Below are positions 1 to 8,111 of a DNA stretch of 64,000 bases, piece by piece. The DNA comes from Levilactobacillus tongjiangensis. Lineage in GTDB: Bacteria > Bacillota > Bacilli > Lactobacillales > Lactobacillaceae. Made by a program: the position numbers and the translations under genes. Position 1 is the first letter of the stretch, and each line of letters starts with the position of its first letter. The stretch is from NCBI RefSeq assembly GCF_003946345.1, contig NZ_RHNY01000003.1, positions 62,001 to 126,000 on the forward strand. Reading direction: 5' to 3'. The notes beneath the pieces are model-generated. The model searched no databases. It had not been told where the DNA came from and was given only the letters and a program-made list of their open reading frames with translations.

Positions 1-174
1 TGAAACCTCGGTGTCGTGACCGCTGTGGTGGGATCGGTGCTGTGTCCAAGATCCCCTGAGCGCTTTAGGCGTCCCAGCCGTCCACTTTGACTTAGCTTGC
101 GCAGTCGTGGTTCCCCAACCAAGACAGCCAAACAGACCCGCCGAGACAGCGATACTTGTTACAAATTTATTCAT
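1..174 (-). CDS. Small secreted protein, N-terminal part only (cut by window edge)
   Basis: An ATG at 172-174 on the minus strand, preceded by a GGAGGGG ribosome binding site, opens a frame of 58 codons that runs off the window. The translation begins with a signal peptide (positive MNK start, hydrophobic stretch, predicted cleavage after AQA near residue 27). It is followed by a segment reading TPKALRGSW, which resembles the LPSSLKGSW start of the mature proteins encoded at 22-24 kb. It may therefore be a further member of that secreted family, but only the N-terminus is visible and the usual WYGY continuation is absent (WTQH instead). Function unknown; exported by inference. Confidence 0.6.
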   Translation of the reverse strand, partial: MNKFVTSIAVSAGLFGCLGWGTTTAQAKSKWTAGTPKALRGSWTQHRSHHSGHDTEVS

Positions 175-213
175 GTAAATCCCCTCCGATGGGAACAAGT
201 ATAGCAAATATTC

Positions 214-380
214 GAGAGTGAGACAAAAGGCTGTTAGTCAATGAGCATTAACGTCGCTAGACGAATAATCCCGGTCTTGGATGGTTTTCCTAGCGGGGGT
301 AAGCGGAGTTGATTGTCCTTTATCGCACGTTTTGGCTAGATATATTTGAAGCACAAAAAGTCTTGAGATTTTTGTCCCAG
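214..380 (+). repeat. Dispersed intergenic repeat R1, copy 1
   Basis: About 167 bp that align closely (roughly 80 % by eye) with 6291-6470. Shared blocks include ACAAAAGGC-GTTAGT, AATGAGCATTAACGTCG, AGACGAATAATC and CGGTCTTGGATGG. The ends are roughly inverted (GTGAGACAAAA at the left, TTTTGTCCCAGAC at the right). It fills the gap between two divergent genes. No open reading frame is conserved between the copies. Confidence 0.75.
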
Positions 381-452
381 ACTATTTAATTTGGATTTTC
401 TGGTTTTCAATCTCTGAAAAAAGCTTTAAACTTTCAGCAGGAGGTTTTTCCT

Positions 453-1637
453 GTGAAAGAACAAGCAACCTTGTCACGTAAGACAATCTTACTAATGGCA
501 GTGGTGACTGGGGTCATCGTAGCCAATCTAAACTTTATTCAACCCATTGAAAACTTGATTGCGGCGGACTTTGATTTATCGAAGGCTGTGGTGGGGATGC
601 TGGCCATGGTGACTCAATTAGGGTATGCGTTTGGCCTGTTACTCATCGTTCCGTTGGGAGACATTTTCAACCGGTATCACCTGATTCAGTTCATGATGGG
701 TCTATCGATTCTATCGTTACTCTTAGCATTTTGGTCGCCGAATGCAGGTGTTTTTGCGGTTGCCACCGCTTTGGTGGGAATTACATCGGTTGCCCCGCAG
801 ATTATCATTCCGTATGCGGGTTACCTGGCACCGTCCCTGCAGCGGGGCAAGGTGTTGGGCATCGTCTTGAGCGGACTTTTGTCGGGGATTCTATTGTCAC
901 GGTCGTTTAGTGGGCTCCTAGGCAGTGTCATGCCTTGGAAAAATATTTACTTAGTGGCGGCAGCAATCGATTTGGTATTTCTGGCGATTGTTCACTATCA
1001 GCTGCCACACGATGCCCGGGGGCACCAAAATCTGCGGTACTGGCCGGTGATTCGGATGTTGCCGAAGTTATTTACGACCCAAAAAGCATTGCGCGGGGCT
1101 GCCATCAATGGTTTCTGCCTCTTTGGCATGTCCAATGTGCTCTGGTCGACGCTGGCGTTCTACTTAGCAGCTCAGTATCATCTGGGTAGTAACGTGGCTG
1201 GTTTGCTAGGCTTACTTGGAGTCGCGGGAGTGATTGCCGCGCCCATGATCGGAACGCTGGTCGATCAACGTTCGCCTCGGTTGACCGTGGGCCTGGGGAT
1301 GGTTTTTTCCGGCGTTGCTTTTGGTATCTTTTGGCTGGTTGGTCACTGGTTGCTGGGCTTGATCGTCGGCATTGTGTTGCTCGACTTGGGAACGCAGTTT
1401 AGCCAGGTTTCTTGCCAAGCAATTGTGCAGTCCTTGAACCGTCAGGAGAGTAGTCGGAATAATTCAGTCTTCATGTTTAGTTACTTTTTGGGTGGCTCAA
1501 TTGGCACGCTGGCGGCAACTTGGGCCTGGAGTCACGCGGGCTGGAATGGTGTCTGTGGCGTTGCCGTAGTCTTCTTAGTGTTAGCAGTGCTCAGTCATTT
1601 TGTCATTGGCGAACCAGAGAAATTAGCAACGGATTAG
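453..1637 (+). CDS. MFS transporter (drug/metabolite efflux type)
   Basis: 394-residue polytopic membrane protein with about 12 predicted helices. Start is GTG at 453 behind an AGGAGG sequence. The loop between helices 2 and 3 reads PLGDIFNRYH, a variant of the MFS motif-A (GxLaDrxGrr), and a second charged loop VDQRSPR lies midway. The length is normal for the 12-helix drug:H+ antiporter branch of the major facilitator superfamily. It stands alone: repeat R1 lies upstream and composite repeat R2 starts 10 bp after its stop. The substrate cannot be read from the sequence; the closest general description is a YfhI/CynX-like or multidrug exporter. Confidence 0.8.
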   Translation: MKEQATLSRKTILLMAVVTGVIVANLNFIQPIENLIAADFDLSKAVVGMLAMVTQLGYAFGLLLIVPLGDIFNRYHLIQFMMGLSILSLLLAFWSPNAGVFAVATALVGITSVAPQIIIPYAGYLAPSLQRGKVLGIVLSGLLSGILLSRSFSGLLGSVMPWKNIYLVAAAIDLVFLAIVHYQLPHDARGHQNLRYWPVIRMLPKLFTTQKALRGAAINGFCLFGMSNVLWSTLAFYLAAQYHLGSNVAGLLGLLGVAGVIAAPMIGTLVDQRSPRLTVGLGMVFSGVAFGIFWLVGHWLLGLIVGIVLLDLGTQFSQVSCQAIVQSLNRQESSRNNSVFMFSYFLGGSIGTLAATWAWSHAGWNGVCGVAVVFLVLAVLSHFVIGEPEKLATD

Positions 1638-1730
1638 GCAAATTTAACTAAAGGTTGAAAGTTCAAGAGCCGTTATCAAGCCAAGAATCGTAAGGAATTG
1701 TAGACTTAAAACTGGTCTTACCCAGCCACC

Positions 1731-1898
1731 TGCGGCAGTCAGAGATTCCGCCTGCTGTGGGGAACGCCTGCGGCCTGAAAAGCGGTCCTTCGGCTCGGTT
1801 TGAAGCCTGGAAAAACCGCCAGTCTCCAAACGCGTCCCACGCTGTAAGCCGAAAATCGGCTAACACCGTCGACACAGCTGGCTCCATCTCTGACCACC
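1731..1898 (-). repeat. Foldback module A inside composite R2
   Basis: 168 bp ending in a perfect 9-bp inverted repeat (GTCAGAGAT at 1738-1746, ATCTCTGAC at 1886-1894). The 5-bp direct repeat CCACC sits just outside on the left (1726-1730) and at its right end (1894-1898). Its core, read on the minus strand, matches 24469-24624, 47744-47907 and 54504-54659. The copy at 46057-46340 has a single CCACC here and no module, as expected of an empty or cleanly excised site. Confidence 0.8.
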
Positions 1899-1988
1899 TC
1901 CGGTTAAACGGGTTCTTGGAAACTAATTTAGATTAAACACCTGAATAACAGCACTTACTCAATATTATTGGCGCTGCACTGGGTAGCC

Positions 1989-2140
1989 GAGAGTGAGTCA
2001 AATTTGGACTCAGCCGTGGAATTTTCAAGTGGTTTTCTTGAAAATGGCGACTTGAAGACGTGTTTTGCGGCTTCAAGCGAGGGGCAAGACCGCCCTTTGG
2101 CTTGTCCCGTCCTTCCCACCGCGTTCCAGTCCAAATTTGG
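1989..2140 (+). repeat. Foldback module B inside composite R2
   Basis: Closing arms CAAATTTGGACT (1999-2010) and AGTCCAAATTTG (2128-2139) are a perfect 12-bp inverted repeat. Between them are three nested hairpins: ATTTTCAAG/CTTGAAAAT, CTTGAAG/CTTCAAG, and a GGGCAAG/CTTGTCCC stem. This gives a cloverleaf-like layout. Related copies: about 54262-54410 and 60985-61110 (both minus) and the stand-alone 50568-50701. It is missing from the copy at 46057-46340. Confidence 0.8.
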
Positions 2141-2302
2141 CGAACGGTAAGGCGGCAATTATCCGCTATGTCTGACCAAATCAAAACCCTTGTTGTATCA
2201 GGCATAGTGGGTATTTCAGTGCTTTTAACCTTTAGAATTTTAACTTGAAGAGGTAGGGAATCGTCTGGTAGGTAATGCCGGACGATTTTTTTGTGTTCAG
2301 AG

Positions 2303-2353
2303 TTGACACCGTGTCACTCCCATGATACCATCCTTAATGGTGACACGGTGTCA
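2303..2353 (+). promoter_or_regulatory. hrtRBA promoter with two palindromic HrtR-type operators
   Basis: A -35 box TTGACA (2303-2308) and -10 box TACCAT (2326-2331) are 17 bp apart. Two near-perfect palindromes, TGACACCGTGTCA (2304-2316) and TGACACGGTGTCA (2341-2353), overlap the -35 box and the region just after the likely transcription start. They closely match, from memory, the operator of the heme sensor HrtR of Lactococcus lactis (ATGACACAGTGTCAT). Binding at either would block transcription; autoregulation by the TetR gene that follows is inferred. Confidence 0.8.
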
Positions 2354-2377
2354 CTTATCCTGAAAGGAGTCTTAACA

Positions 2378-2887
2378 GTGCCTTCATCGACATTTAAAAA
2401 TTTAGCATCAGATAAGCAAAAACGCATCATGTCGGCTTTGCTAACGGAATTTTCCAATCACAATCTAGCAGACGCGCAGGTTGCCAGAATTGTGAAGACT
2501 GCGGGGATTGCCCGGGGGGCCTTCTACAAATACTTTGATGATTTAACGGATGCCTATCAAACCTTATACCGACAAGCCATGCAGGAAATTCATCGCGATT
2601 TCAGTTCGCAAGGGGTGACACCGTTTTCTGAGGAGTCGTACTATCAAGCAGTGACGGCGTTTGTGGATCATTTCAGTGGCGGTCAGTACGATCAGCTGAT
2701 TAAACGGCACTATGGGGAAAACGAAAGTCTCCTGCCGGAGGCACCAATTCCCGCTGATTTACCGGTGGTGGCCTGGGCAGCAATGACGCTGAGCCACGCG
2801 ACAATCAAGGAAATCATGCTGGTTCCGGCGAACCGGGATGCCGCGTTGGATCGTTTCCGTCAAGCCTTACAACGTTTAGGAGATTAG
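2378..2887 (+). CDS. hrtR: TetR-family repressor, HrtR-like heme sensor
   Basis: 169 residues from GTG at 2378, chosen because AAAGGAG lies just upstream; the frame stays open to 2291 but that would run through the operators. The N-terminal helix-turn-helix contains VARIVKTAGIARGAFYKYFDD, the canonical TetR recognition-helix region, followed by a divergent ligand-binding domain. It is first in a three-gene set with hrtB (11 bp gap) and hrtA. The two TGACAC-GTGTCA palindromes and the partner genes are the basis for the HrtR assignment: a repressor released by heme to induce its own exporter. Heme binding itself cannot be seen in the sequence. Confidence 0.75.
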   Translation: MPSSTFKNLASDKQKRIMSALLTEFSNHNLADAQVARIVKTAGIARGAFYKYFDDLTDAYQTLYRQAMQEIHRDFSSQGVTPFSEESYYQAVTAFVDHFSGGQYDQLIKRHYGENESLLPEAPIPADLPVVAWAAMTLSHATIKEIMLVPANRDAALDRFRQALQRLGD

Positions 2888-2898
2888 GAGGAACGCCC

Positions 2899-3960
2899 GT
2901 GTTTTTAGCATTAAGAGAAATTCGCCACGAAAAGCTGCGGTATGGCTTAATCGTTGGCATGATCGTTCTGGTCACGTATCTGGTATTTGTATTGAGCGGT
3001 CTAGCTTACGGCCTCGCCCAGCAAAATACGCAAGCGTTAGATACTTGGAATGCGAGCAAGATTGCACTCAACAGTGATGCCAACGATAGCTTGTCGCAGT
3101 CATTGATTACGAAGCAGACGACCGATAAACTAAGTCTGACCAAGCATGAAGCCTACGTCGGTCAAGCGGGGGTGGTGGCCAAGGCCAAGGGGCAGGCCAA
3201 ATTATCGGCTCAGTTTCTGGGGATTCAAGAAAACCAGTTTATCTACCATAGATTAACGACGGTCGCTGGTCATAAGCCGACCACCAACCATCAGATTTTA
3301 GTGGACGATAGTTTTAAGGACAATGGTTATCGGTTGGGTGATCAGGTGACTTTGAATTCGCTGACTGGGAAGTATCAGATTGTCGGTTTTACCCACAATG
3401 CTAAGCTCAGTGTGGCTCCCGTCGTATACGGGACGTTGCCGACTTGGCGAGCCTTGGCCCACGTAACGTCCGCTTACCAAGCCGGGGGAATCGTGTCGGA
3501 GCGGTCGACCTTTAAGGGGGCCGACAGTAGTTTGCGGACACTGAGTCTCAGCCAGTTCATTAATAAGTTACCCGGTTATTCCGCGCAAAACATGACGTTT
3601 AGTTTTATGATTGGTTTTCTGATGATTATTGCCATGGTGGTGATTGCCGTCTTCCTCTACATCTTAACGATGCAGAAGTTGCCGAACTACGCGGTGTTGC
3701 GGGCACAGGGGATTCCAGCGAAGGTACTGGTTACCACGACGATCACACAGGCCTTGCTGCTAGTCGTGGGTGGGTTGCTGATTGGGGCCGGGTTAACAGC
3801 TTTGACCGTATCAGTCTTGCCGTTCGGCGTACCACTGGCCTTTAACGTGCCGCTGTTGGTGGGGGTGACGGGTGGTATCCTGCTAACTGGGGTGATTGGC
3901 GCTTTGATTCCCGTCCGCATTATTTTGCACGTTGACCCCGTCAGCGTGATTGGAGGTTAA
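2899..3960 (+). CDS. hrtB: ABC transporter permease, HrtB-like heme efflux
   Basis: 353 residues, GTG start behind AGGAGG. An N-terminal helix (about residues 13-37) is followed by an extracytoplasmic MacB-like domain of about 190 residues, then three C-terminal helices of the FtsX type (from about residue 233). This one-plus-three layout is typical of HrtB/DevC permeases. The opening FLALREIRHEKLRYGL is typical of the HrtB group. It stops 2 bp before the ATPase gene. In Firmicutes HrtBA exports excess heme across the membrane; function here is by homology and context. Confidence 0.75.
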   Translation: MFLALREIRHEKLRYGLIVGMIVLVTYLVFVLSGLAYGLAQQNTQALDTWNASKIALNSDANDSLSQSLITKQTTDKLSLTKHEAYVGQAGVVAKAKGQAKLSAQFLGIQENQFIYHRLTTVAGHKPTTNHQILVDDSFKDNGYRLGDQVTLNSLTGKYQIVGFTHNAKLSVAPVVYGTLPTWRALAHVTSAYQAGGIVSERSTFKGADSSLRTLSLSQFINKLPGYSAQNMTFSFMIGFLMIIAMVVIAVFLYILTMQKLPNYAVLRAQGIPAKVLVTTTITQALLLVVGGLLIGAGLTALTVSVLPFGVPLAFNVPLLVGVTGGILLTGVIGALIPVRIILHVDPVSVIGG

Positions 3961-3962
3961 GA

Positions 3963-4637
3963 ATGATGCCAACTTTAGCTTTGAAAAATGTGAATAAAAC
4001 CTTTGGTCACGACACCAACGAGGTTCAAGTCCTGACTAACGTTAACTTTGAAGCCGTTGCTGGTGAAGTTAGCTTGGTGATTGGGCCGTCGGGTTCTGGT
4101 AAGAGTACTTTTCTGACGATTGCTGGTGGGATTCAGACGCCAACGTCGGGGGAGGTATTGGTTGAAGATCGGTCGCTGCTGGCTTTGACGGGGAAGGCCA
4201 GGGATGCCTTTCGTCTGAATCAGATTGGCTTCATTCTCCAAGCGTACAATTTGGTGCCATACCTGACAGTTGCGGATCAGTTTACACTGGTCGATCGGGT
4301 TAAAAAGCAGGGTAACCTGTCAGCCACAGAACTCGCAACCCTATTGGAACAACTGGGGATTGCAGAATTAATCCAGCAGTATCCCGGGGAACTCTCTGGT
4401 GGTCAAACTCAGCGGGTGGCGATTGCGCGGGCACTGTACCAGAATCCTGAAATTATTTTGGCGGACGAACCGACGGCCGCTCTGGATAGTGATCGCGTTA
4501 AGGTCGTAGGTGGCTTATTACACGACCTGGCTAAGCAACATCATAAGGCCATTGTCGTGGTGACGCATGATTTACGGCTGCAGGAGTTTGCGGACAAAAC
4601 GTATACGATTATGGATGGTCACATGACTTTGTCCTAA
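3963..4637 (+). CDS. hrtA: ABC transporter ATP-binding protein, HrtA-like
   Basis: 224 residues, the usual size for a MacB/LolD-type stand-alone ATPase. Walker A GPSGSGKST is at residues 41-49, the signature LSGGQTQR at 144-151, Walker B ILADEP at 165-170 and the switch histidine in VVVTHD near 200. It starts 2 bp after the hrtB stop, so the two are translationally linked. It would energise HrtB. The TetR gene, palindromes and gene order support heme efflux, but a LolD/bacteriocin-export type cannot be excluded on the ATPase alone. Confidence 0.8.
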   Translation: MMPTLALKNVNKTFGHDTNEVQVLTNVNFEAVAGEVSLVIGPSGSGKSTFLTIAGGIQTPTSGEVLVEDRSLLALTGKARDAFRLNQIGFILQAYNLVPYLTVADQFTLVDRVKKQGNLSATELATLLEQLGIAELIQQYPGELSGGQTQRVAIARALYQNPEIILADEPTAALDSDRVKVVGGLLHDLAKQHHKAIVVVTHDLRLQEFADKTYTIMDGHMTLS

Positions 4638-4710
4638 AAAATAAAAATATTTTTAATCGGTTGTGCTAGTTTTTATGAAAAGTTTAGAAAAATTGGTCTA
4701 GTTTTTTGGA

Positions 4711-4742
4711 AAAGGGTTGCCTGTGGGGGCGGCCCTTTTTCA
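4711..4742 (+). terminator. Intrinsic terminator after hrtA
   Basis: AAAGGGTTGCC pairs with GGCGGCCCTTT across a short G-rich loop (allowing G-T pairs) and is followed by a run of T. Confidence 0.7.
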
Positions 4743-4825
4743 TGTTTTCACGTCCTTTAATTGGTATAGACTAATTGTTTGGAATAACCGAAACTGGCTG
4801 TTAAGAATGCTCAACACGTCACGAA

Positions 4826-4861
4826 AGAAAGCGTTTACAAGGAAACGTGTAAGCGCTATAG
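4826..4861 (+). promoter_or_regulatory. Two CcpA cre-like boxes upstream of the sugar porter
   Basis: AGAAAGCGTTTACA (4826-4839, reverse TGTAAACGCTTTCT) and TGTAAGCGCTATAG (4848-4861) both fit the TGWAANCGNTNNCW catabolite-responsive consensus, the first better. They lie 41-76 bp before the start codon, so glucose repression through CcpA is likely. Confidence 0.65.
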
Positions 4862-4901
4862 TGTATTTGCTGATTATTTATGAAGGGTGAGGACGATTAA
4901 C

Positions 4902-6284
4902 ATGAATCGACATTTAAGTACTTTTTTCATATTCACATTCGGAGCGTTAGGTGGCCTGCTATTTGGGTTTGATACCGGGATTATTTCGGGGGCTTCACCA
5001 TTAATCGAACACAACTTTAGTTTAAACATTGCCCAGACGGGATTCATTACCTCGTCCGTCCTGATTGGGTCTTCAGTCGGGGCACTGGGAGTTGGTCCAT
5101 TGGCTGACCGGTATGGCCGGAAGCGGTTGTTGATTCTGGCAGCTATCATGTTCTTGCTGGGGTCATCACTGTCCATGGTCGCCGTTGGTTTCTGGTCCAT
5201 GGTCATTGCCCGGATTATCTTGGGCTTGGCCGTTGGGTCTGCGTCAGCTTTAACACCAGCTTACTTGGCCGAATTGGCTCCCGCAGAGCGGCGGGGTTCG
5301 TTGGGAACGTTATTCCAACTGATGATCACCTTAGGGATTCTGTTGGCTTACGTTTCTAACCTGGGCTTCTTGCACCATAACCTGCTAGGTGTCCGTGACT
5401 GGCGGTGGATGTTGGGGTCAGCTTTGATTCCAGCCGCACTGCTGTTGATTGGTGGCTTGTTATTGCCTGAATCACCACGGTTCTTGGCTGAACAGGGTAA
5501 AAATGATGAAGCCTTAAGTGTTTTAAAAATGTTACGTAAAAGTAGTGGTGACGATCCTAAGAAGGAATTGGCTGACATCCAAGTCGTTGCCAACCAACCT
5601 AAGGGTGGCCTGAAGGAACTCTTCACAGTTGCTCGGCCGGCCGTTGTCGTTGCCGTCGGTATTATGTTGCTCCAACAGTTAGTTGGGATTAACTCTGTGA
5701 TTTACTTCTTACCACAAGTGTTCATCAAGGGGTTCGGTTTCCCTGAAGGTAGTGCCATCTGGATTTCGGTTGGGATTGGGATTGTGAACTTTGTCGTGAC
5801 CGTCCTGGCAACGTTTATTATGGACAAATTCAATCGGAAGACCTTCCTGATGTTTGGGTCGATCGTTATGGCAGTCTCATTGGGTATACTTGCGGTGATG
5901 AACTTCACCATGAATGTTCAGACTGCAGCCGTACCAACCATGATTTTGATTGCAATTTACATCTTCGGGTTCGCCATTTCTTGGGGACCAATTGCCTGGG
6001 TTACCATTGGTGAAATTTTCCCATTGAGTGTACGGGGAATCGGTTCCTCCATCGGGTCCGCTGCCAACTGGATTGGGAACTTCTTAGTTTCGCAATTCTT
6101 CCTGGTTATGCTGGCTTACTTCCACAACAATGTTGGGGGCCCATTCGCAGTCTTTGCCGTCTTTGCGGTTCTTTCCATGTTCTTCGTTCACTACTTGGTT
6201 CCAGAAACACGGGGCAAGTCACTGGAAGAAATCGAAATGGAATTACGGCACAACGATAAGCAAGCTGAAATGTCAGATAAATAA
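4902..6284 (+). CDS. Sugar porter family MFS symporter (xylose/arabinose/hexose:H+ type)
   Basis: 460 residues from ATG 4902; a GTG at 4887 in frame is less well placed relative to the purine-rich site. Sugar-porter signatures are all present: GFDTGIISGA in helix 1, DRYGRKR after helix 2, PESPR at the end of helix 6, and PETRGKSLEEIE after helix 12. The QQLVGINSVIYF sequence of helix 7 is the sugar-contact motif of XylE/AraE/GlcP-type carriers. It imports a monosaccharide with protons. No kinase or isomerase is adjacent, so the exact sugar is open. The cre boxes upstream support carbon catabolite control. Confidence 0.88.
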   Translation: MNRHLSTFFIFTFGALGGLLFGFDTGIISGASPLIEHNFSLNIAQTGFITSSVLIGSSVGALGVGPLADRYGRKRLLILAAIMFLLGSSLSMVAVGFWSMVIARIILGLAVGSASALTPAYLAELAPAERRGSLGTLFQLMITLGILLAYVSNLGFLHHNLLGVRDWRWMLGSALIPAALLLIGGLLLPESPRFLAEQGKNDEALSVLKMLRKSSGDDPKKELADIQVVANQPKGGLKELFTVARPAVVVAVGIMLLQQLVGINSVIYFLPQVFIKGFGFPEGSAIWISVGIGIVNFVVTVLATFIMDKFNRKTFLMFGSIVMAVSLGILAVMNFTMNVQTAAVPTMILIAIYIFGFAISWGPIAWVTIGEIFPLSVRGIGSSIGSAANWIGNFLVSQFFLVMLAYFHNNVGGPFAVFAVFAVLSMFFVHYLVPETRGKSLEEIEMELRHNDKQAEMSDK

Positions 6285-6290
6285 ATTGTA

Positions 6291-6470
6291 GAAGAGTGGG
6301 ACAAAAGGCGGTTAGTTAATGAGCATTAACGTCGACAGACGAATAATCTCGGTCTTGGATGGCTTGTCTATCGGGGTTAAGCGGAGTTGACTGCCTGTTG
6401 TCACACGTTTCGACTATTTACGTTTGGAGCACAATAAGGGTTTGGGACAAAAGTCCCAAACCCTTATTGT
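6291..6470 (+). repeat. Dispersed intergenic repeat R1, copy 2, ending in a strong bidirectional terminator
   Basis: Second copy of the element at 214-380. Its right end forms a near-perfect hairpin (AATAAGGGTTTGGGAC / GTCCCAAACCCTTATT, 6433-6468). This lies between two convergent genes, the sugar porter and the WYL regulator, and could stop transcription from both sides. Its left end GTGGGACAAAA is the inverse of TTTTGTCCCA-type sequence at the right end. Confidence 0.78.
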
Positions 6471-6582
6471 GGTTAGTCGGTGACATGGAAATCTGATATG
6501 ACAGTCTTTGTAATTAGTTGATGAGGGTAGCCTAGTGCGGCAATGGCGTCTGTCTAACGCATTTTGAAATGGTTGACTGCTG

Positions 6583-7542
6583 CTATCCCAACTGGGCTAG
6601 TTGTGTGGTGAGTTCCTGACGGAGGGCTTGTTTAACGACAGCTGGTGCCAGTGTTAGCTGGGCTTCGTGCCCCAGGTAGAGACACCACCGGGCGAAGTCA
6701 TTCAGCTGCTGTGGCTGGGTAACATCCACGGTACATTCGAGCTTGGCCGTTTGCTGAAAGGGGTCCAAAAACTGGAGTACTGCCGTGGGATGGGGATGTT
6801 GCCGAAACTGTTGAATGGCCGTGGCGCGGAGAAATAATGTGACGTTTGGTTTAGGACGCGCGGCTTTGATGGCGGCTGTAATTACTTGTGGATCCAACGT
6901 CTGAGCCTGGGTGACCGGTGTAATCTCACGAATAGCCGTCACGGCGATTTCTCGAAAGTGTTGGGTCGTTAGGTCCCAGGCGTCGACGTACCAGGCATCC
7001 TGGCGACTGTAGACGTGTCGGACCCAAATCGTGCAAGTGGCATCTGCCAGTTGGAATTGCAACTGTCGGTTGGTAAGGCACGCGTTGAGCAAGGTCTTGA
7101 GCATGGCTGGCGCAAAGTCGGTGAGCTCGGTCAGTTTGGTATTGGCGGGGTTGGTGTGACTGAAGACCAGCAGCTCTTGTAGTGTCAGGAGGTCATCCTG
7201 CTGCGTCTGGGAGGCAATTGCCACGAGCTTTTCGGTCAGTGTATTACGGTTCTGCAGGTAGGGCAACTGGGTGTTCAAGGTTGCCAGGAAGCTCACGAAC
7301 AGGGCCTTGAGCTCCTCACTGTTAAATTGGACGGCCGGAAGCAGTTGATTCTGCATGACCGCGTATCCGCCATCGCGGCCGACATTTGCCGTTAGTGGCA
7401 TGCCGAGTTCCTGGATATTATTTAGGTCGCGGATGACTGTACTGCGCGAAACGTGAAAGTGGGTCATCAGTTCACGAATCGTAAAGAACTGGCGATTATT
7501 GATATAACGCATCATTGTATTGACCCGAGCCGTTTTATTCAT
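6583..7542 (-). CDS. WYL-domain transcriptional regulator (HTH_11 N-terminus)
   Basis: 319 residues from ATG 7542, preceded by AGGGGA; the frame extends upstream to 7656 but would enter the divergent gene. The N-terminus is a winged helix with TIRELMTHFHVSRSTVIRDL (about residues 20-40), as in DeoR/YafY-type regulators. A C-terminal WYL-type effector domain follows. Such proteins usually sense small ligands. It is transcribed away from two GyrI-like genes starting 81 bp away, and a shared intergenic control region is likely. Target and ligand are not known. Confidence 0.8.
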   Translation of the reverse strand: MNKTARVNTMMRYINNRQFFTIRELMTHFHVSRSTVIRDLNNIQELGMPLTANVGRDGGYAVMQNQLLPAVQFNSEELKALFVSFLATLNTQLPYLQNRNTLTEKLVAIASQTQQDDLLTLQELLVFSHTNPANTKLTELTDFAPAMLKTLLNACLTNRQLQFQLADATCTIWVRHVYSRQDAWYVDAWDLTTQHFREIAVTAIREITPVTQAQTLDPQVITAAIKAARPKPNVTLFLRATAIQQFRQHPHPTAVLQFLDPFQQTAKLECTVDVTQPQQLNDFARWCLYLGHEAQLTLAPAVVKQALRQELTTQLAQLG

Positions 7543-7622
7543 GAATTTTCCCCTAATGGTGTCAGTTTTTGAAACTATTAATTCGTATACTGAGTCTATC
7601 ATCTTAAGGAGGCCACGACAAT

Positions 7623-8093
7623 ATGGCAAATTACACGATTGAAACGAAACCAGCATTCACTGTTTTAGGGTTAGACAAGGTCTTAACGGGCGGGTTCCCA
7701 GAAATGGGCCAACAGAAGCAAGACTTCTGGCAAAAAATTAACGCCGACCACGCGCTGGACCAACTGACTGGTATCAACGACTATCCATTCGCTGTCAACG
7801 AAGCCATTAATGGTGAATTTCACTACTATGCCGGTCGACAGGTTGCTGCTGACACGCAGGCGACGGCTGGGCAACGGTTGATTGAATTTCCTGCGGGGAA
7901 ATACCTGGTGATCACCGGTACGGCTACGGATCAAATGAGCCTGTACAATTCCCTGGAAGGCCCAGCCTTCGGTGAAATTTTGCCACAGCTGGATGATTAC
8001 GCCTACGTAGGTGGGCCTAACACGTCTTACGTGACGGGGACGGATGCTAATGGTGTTCACGGTGAGATGCTGGTTCCTTTGGTCGAGAAGTAG
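7623..8093 (+). CDS. GyrI-like/AraC effector-binding domain protein
   Basis: 156 residues, ATG behind TTAAGGAGG. The whole protein is a single GyrI-like (SHS2-fold) domain: it begins YTIETKPAFTVLGLDKVL and has the IEFPAGKYLVITG strand typical of the second half. Such stand-alone domains bind hydrophobic or cationic small molecules, and some are hydrolases or drug sequestrants. It is followed after 18 bp by a second, unrelated-looking GyrI-like gene and is divergent from the WYL regulator. Confidence 0.75.
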   Translation: MANYTIETKPAFTVLGLDKVLTGGFPEMGQQKQDFWQKINADHALDQLTGINDYPFAVNEAINGEFHYYAGRQVAADTQATAGQRLIEFPAGKYLVITGTATDQMSLYNSLEGPAFGEILPQLDDYAYVGGPNTSYVTGTDANGVHGEMLVPLVEK

Positions 8094-8111
8094 GCTAGGG
8101 AGGCTGAACCG

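Larger units (their letters stand above)
1648..2235 (+). repeat. Composite structured repeat R2, full copy (carries modules A and B)
   Basis: A 588-bp intergenic unit bounded by inverted ends (CTAAAGGTTGAAAG at 1648-1661 against CTTTTAACCTTTAG at 2222-2235; 13 of 14 pair). Inside lie two foldback modules, A (1731-1898) and B (about 1989-2140). The remaining outer sequence is the same as the short copy at 46057-46340. The same composite occurs inverted at about 54190-54750. Several short frames cross it, but none has a ribosome binding site or is conserved as protein. Confidence 0.85.
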
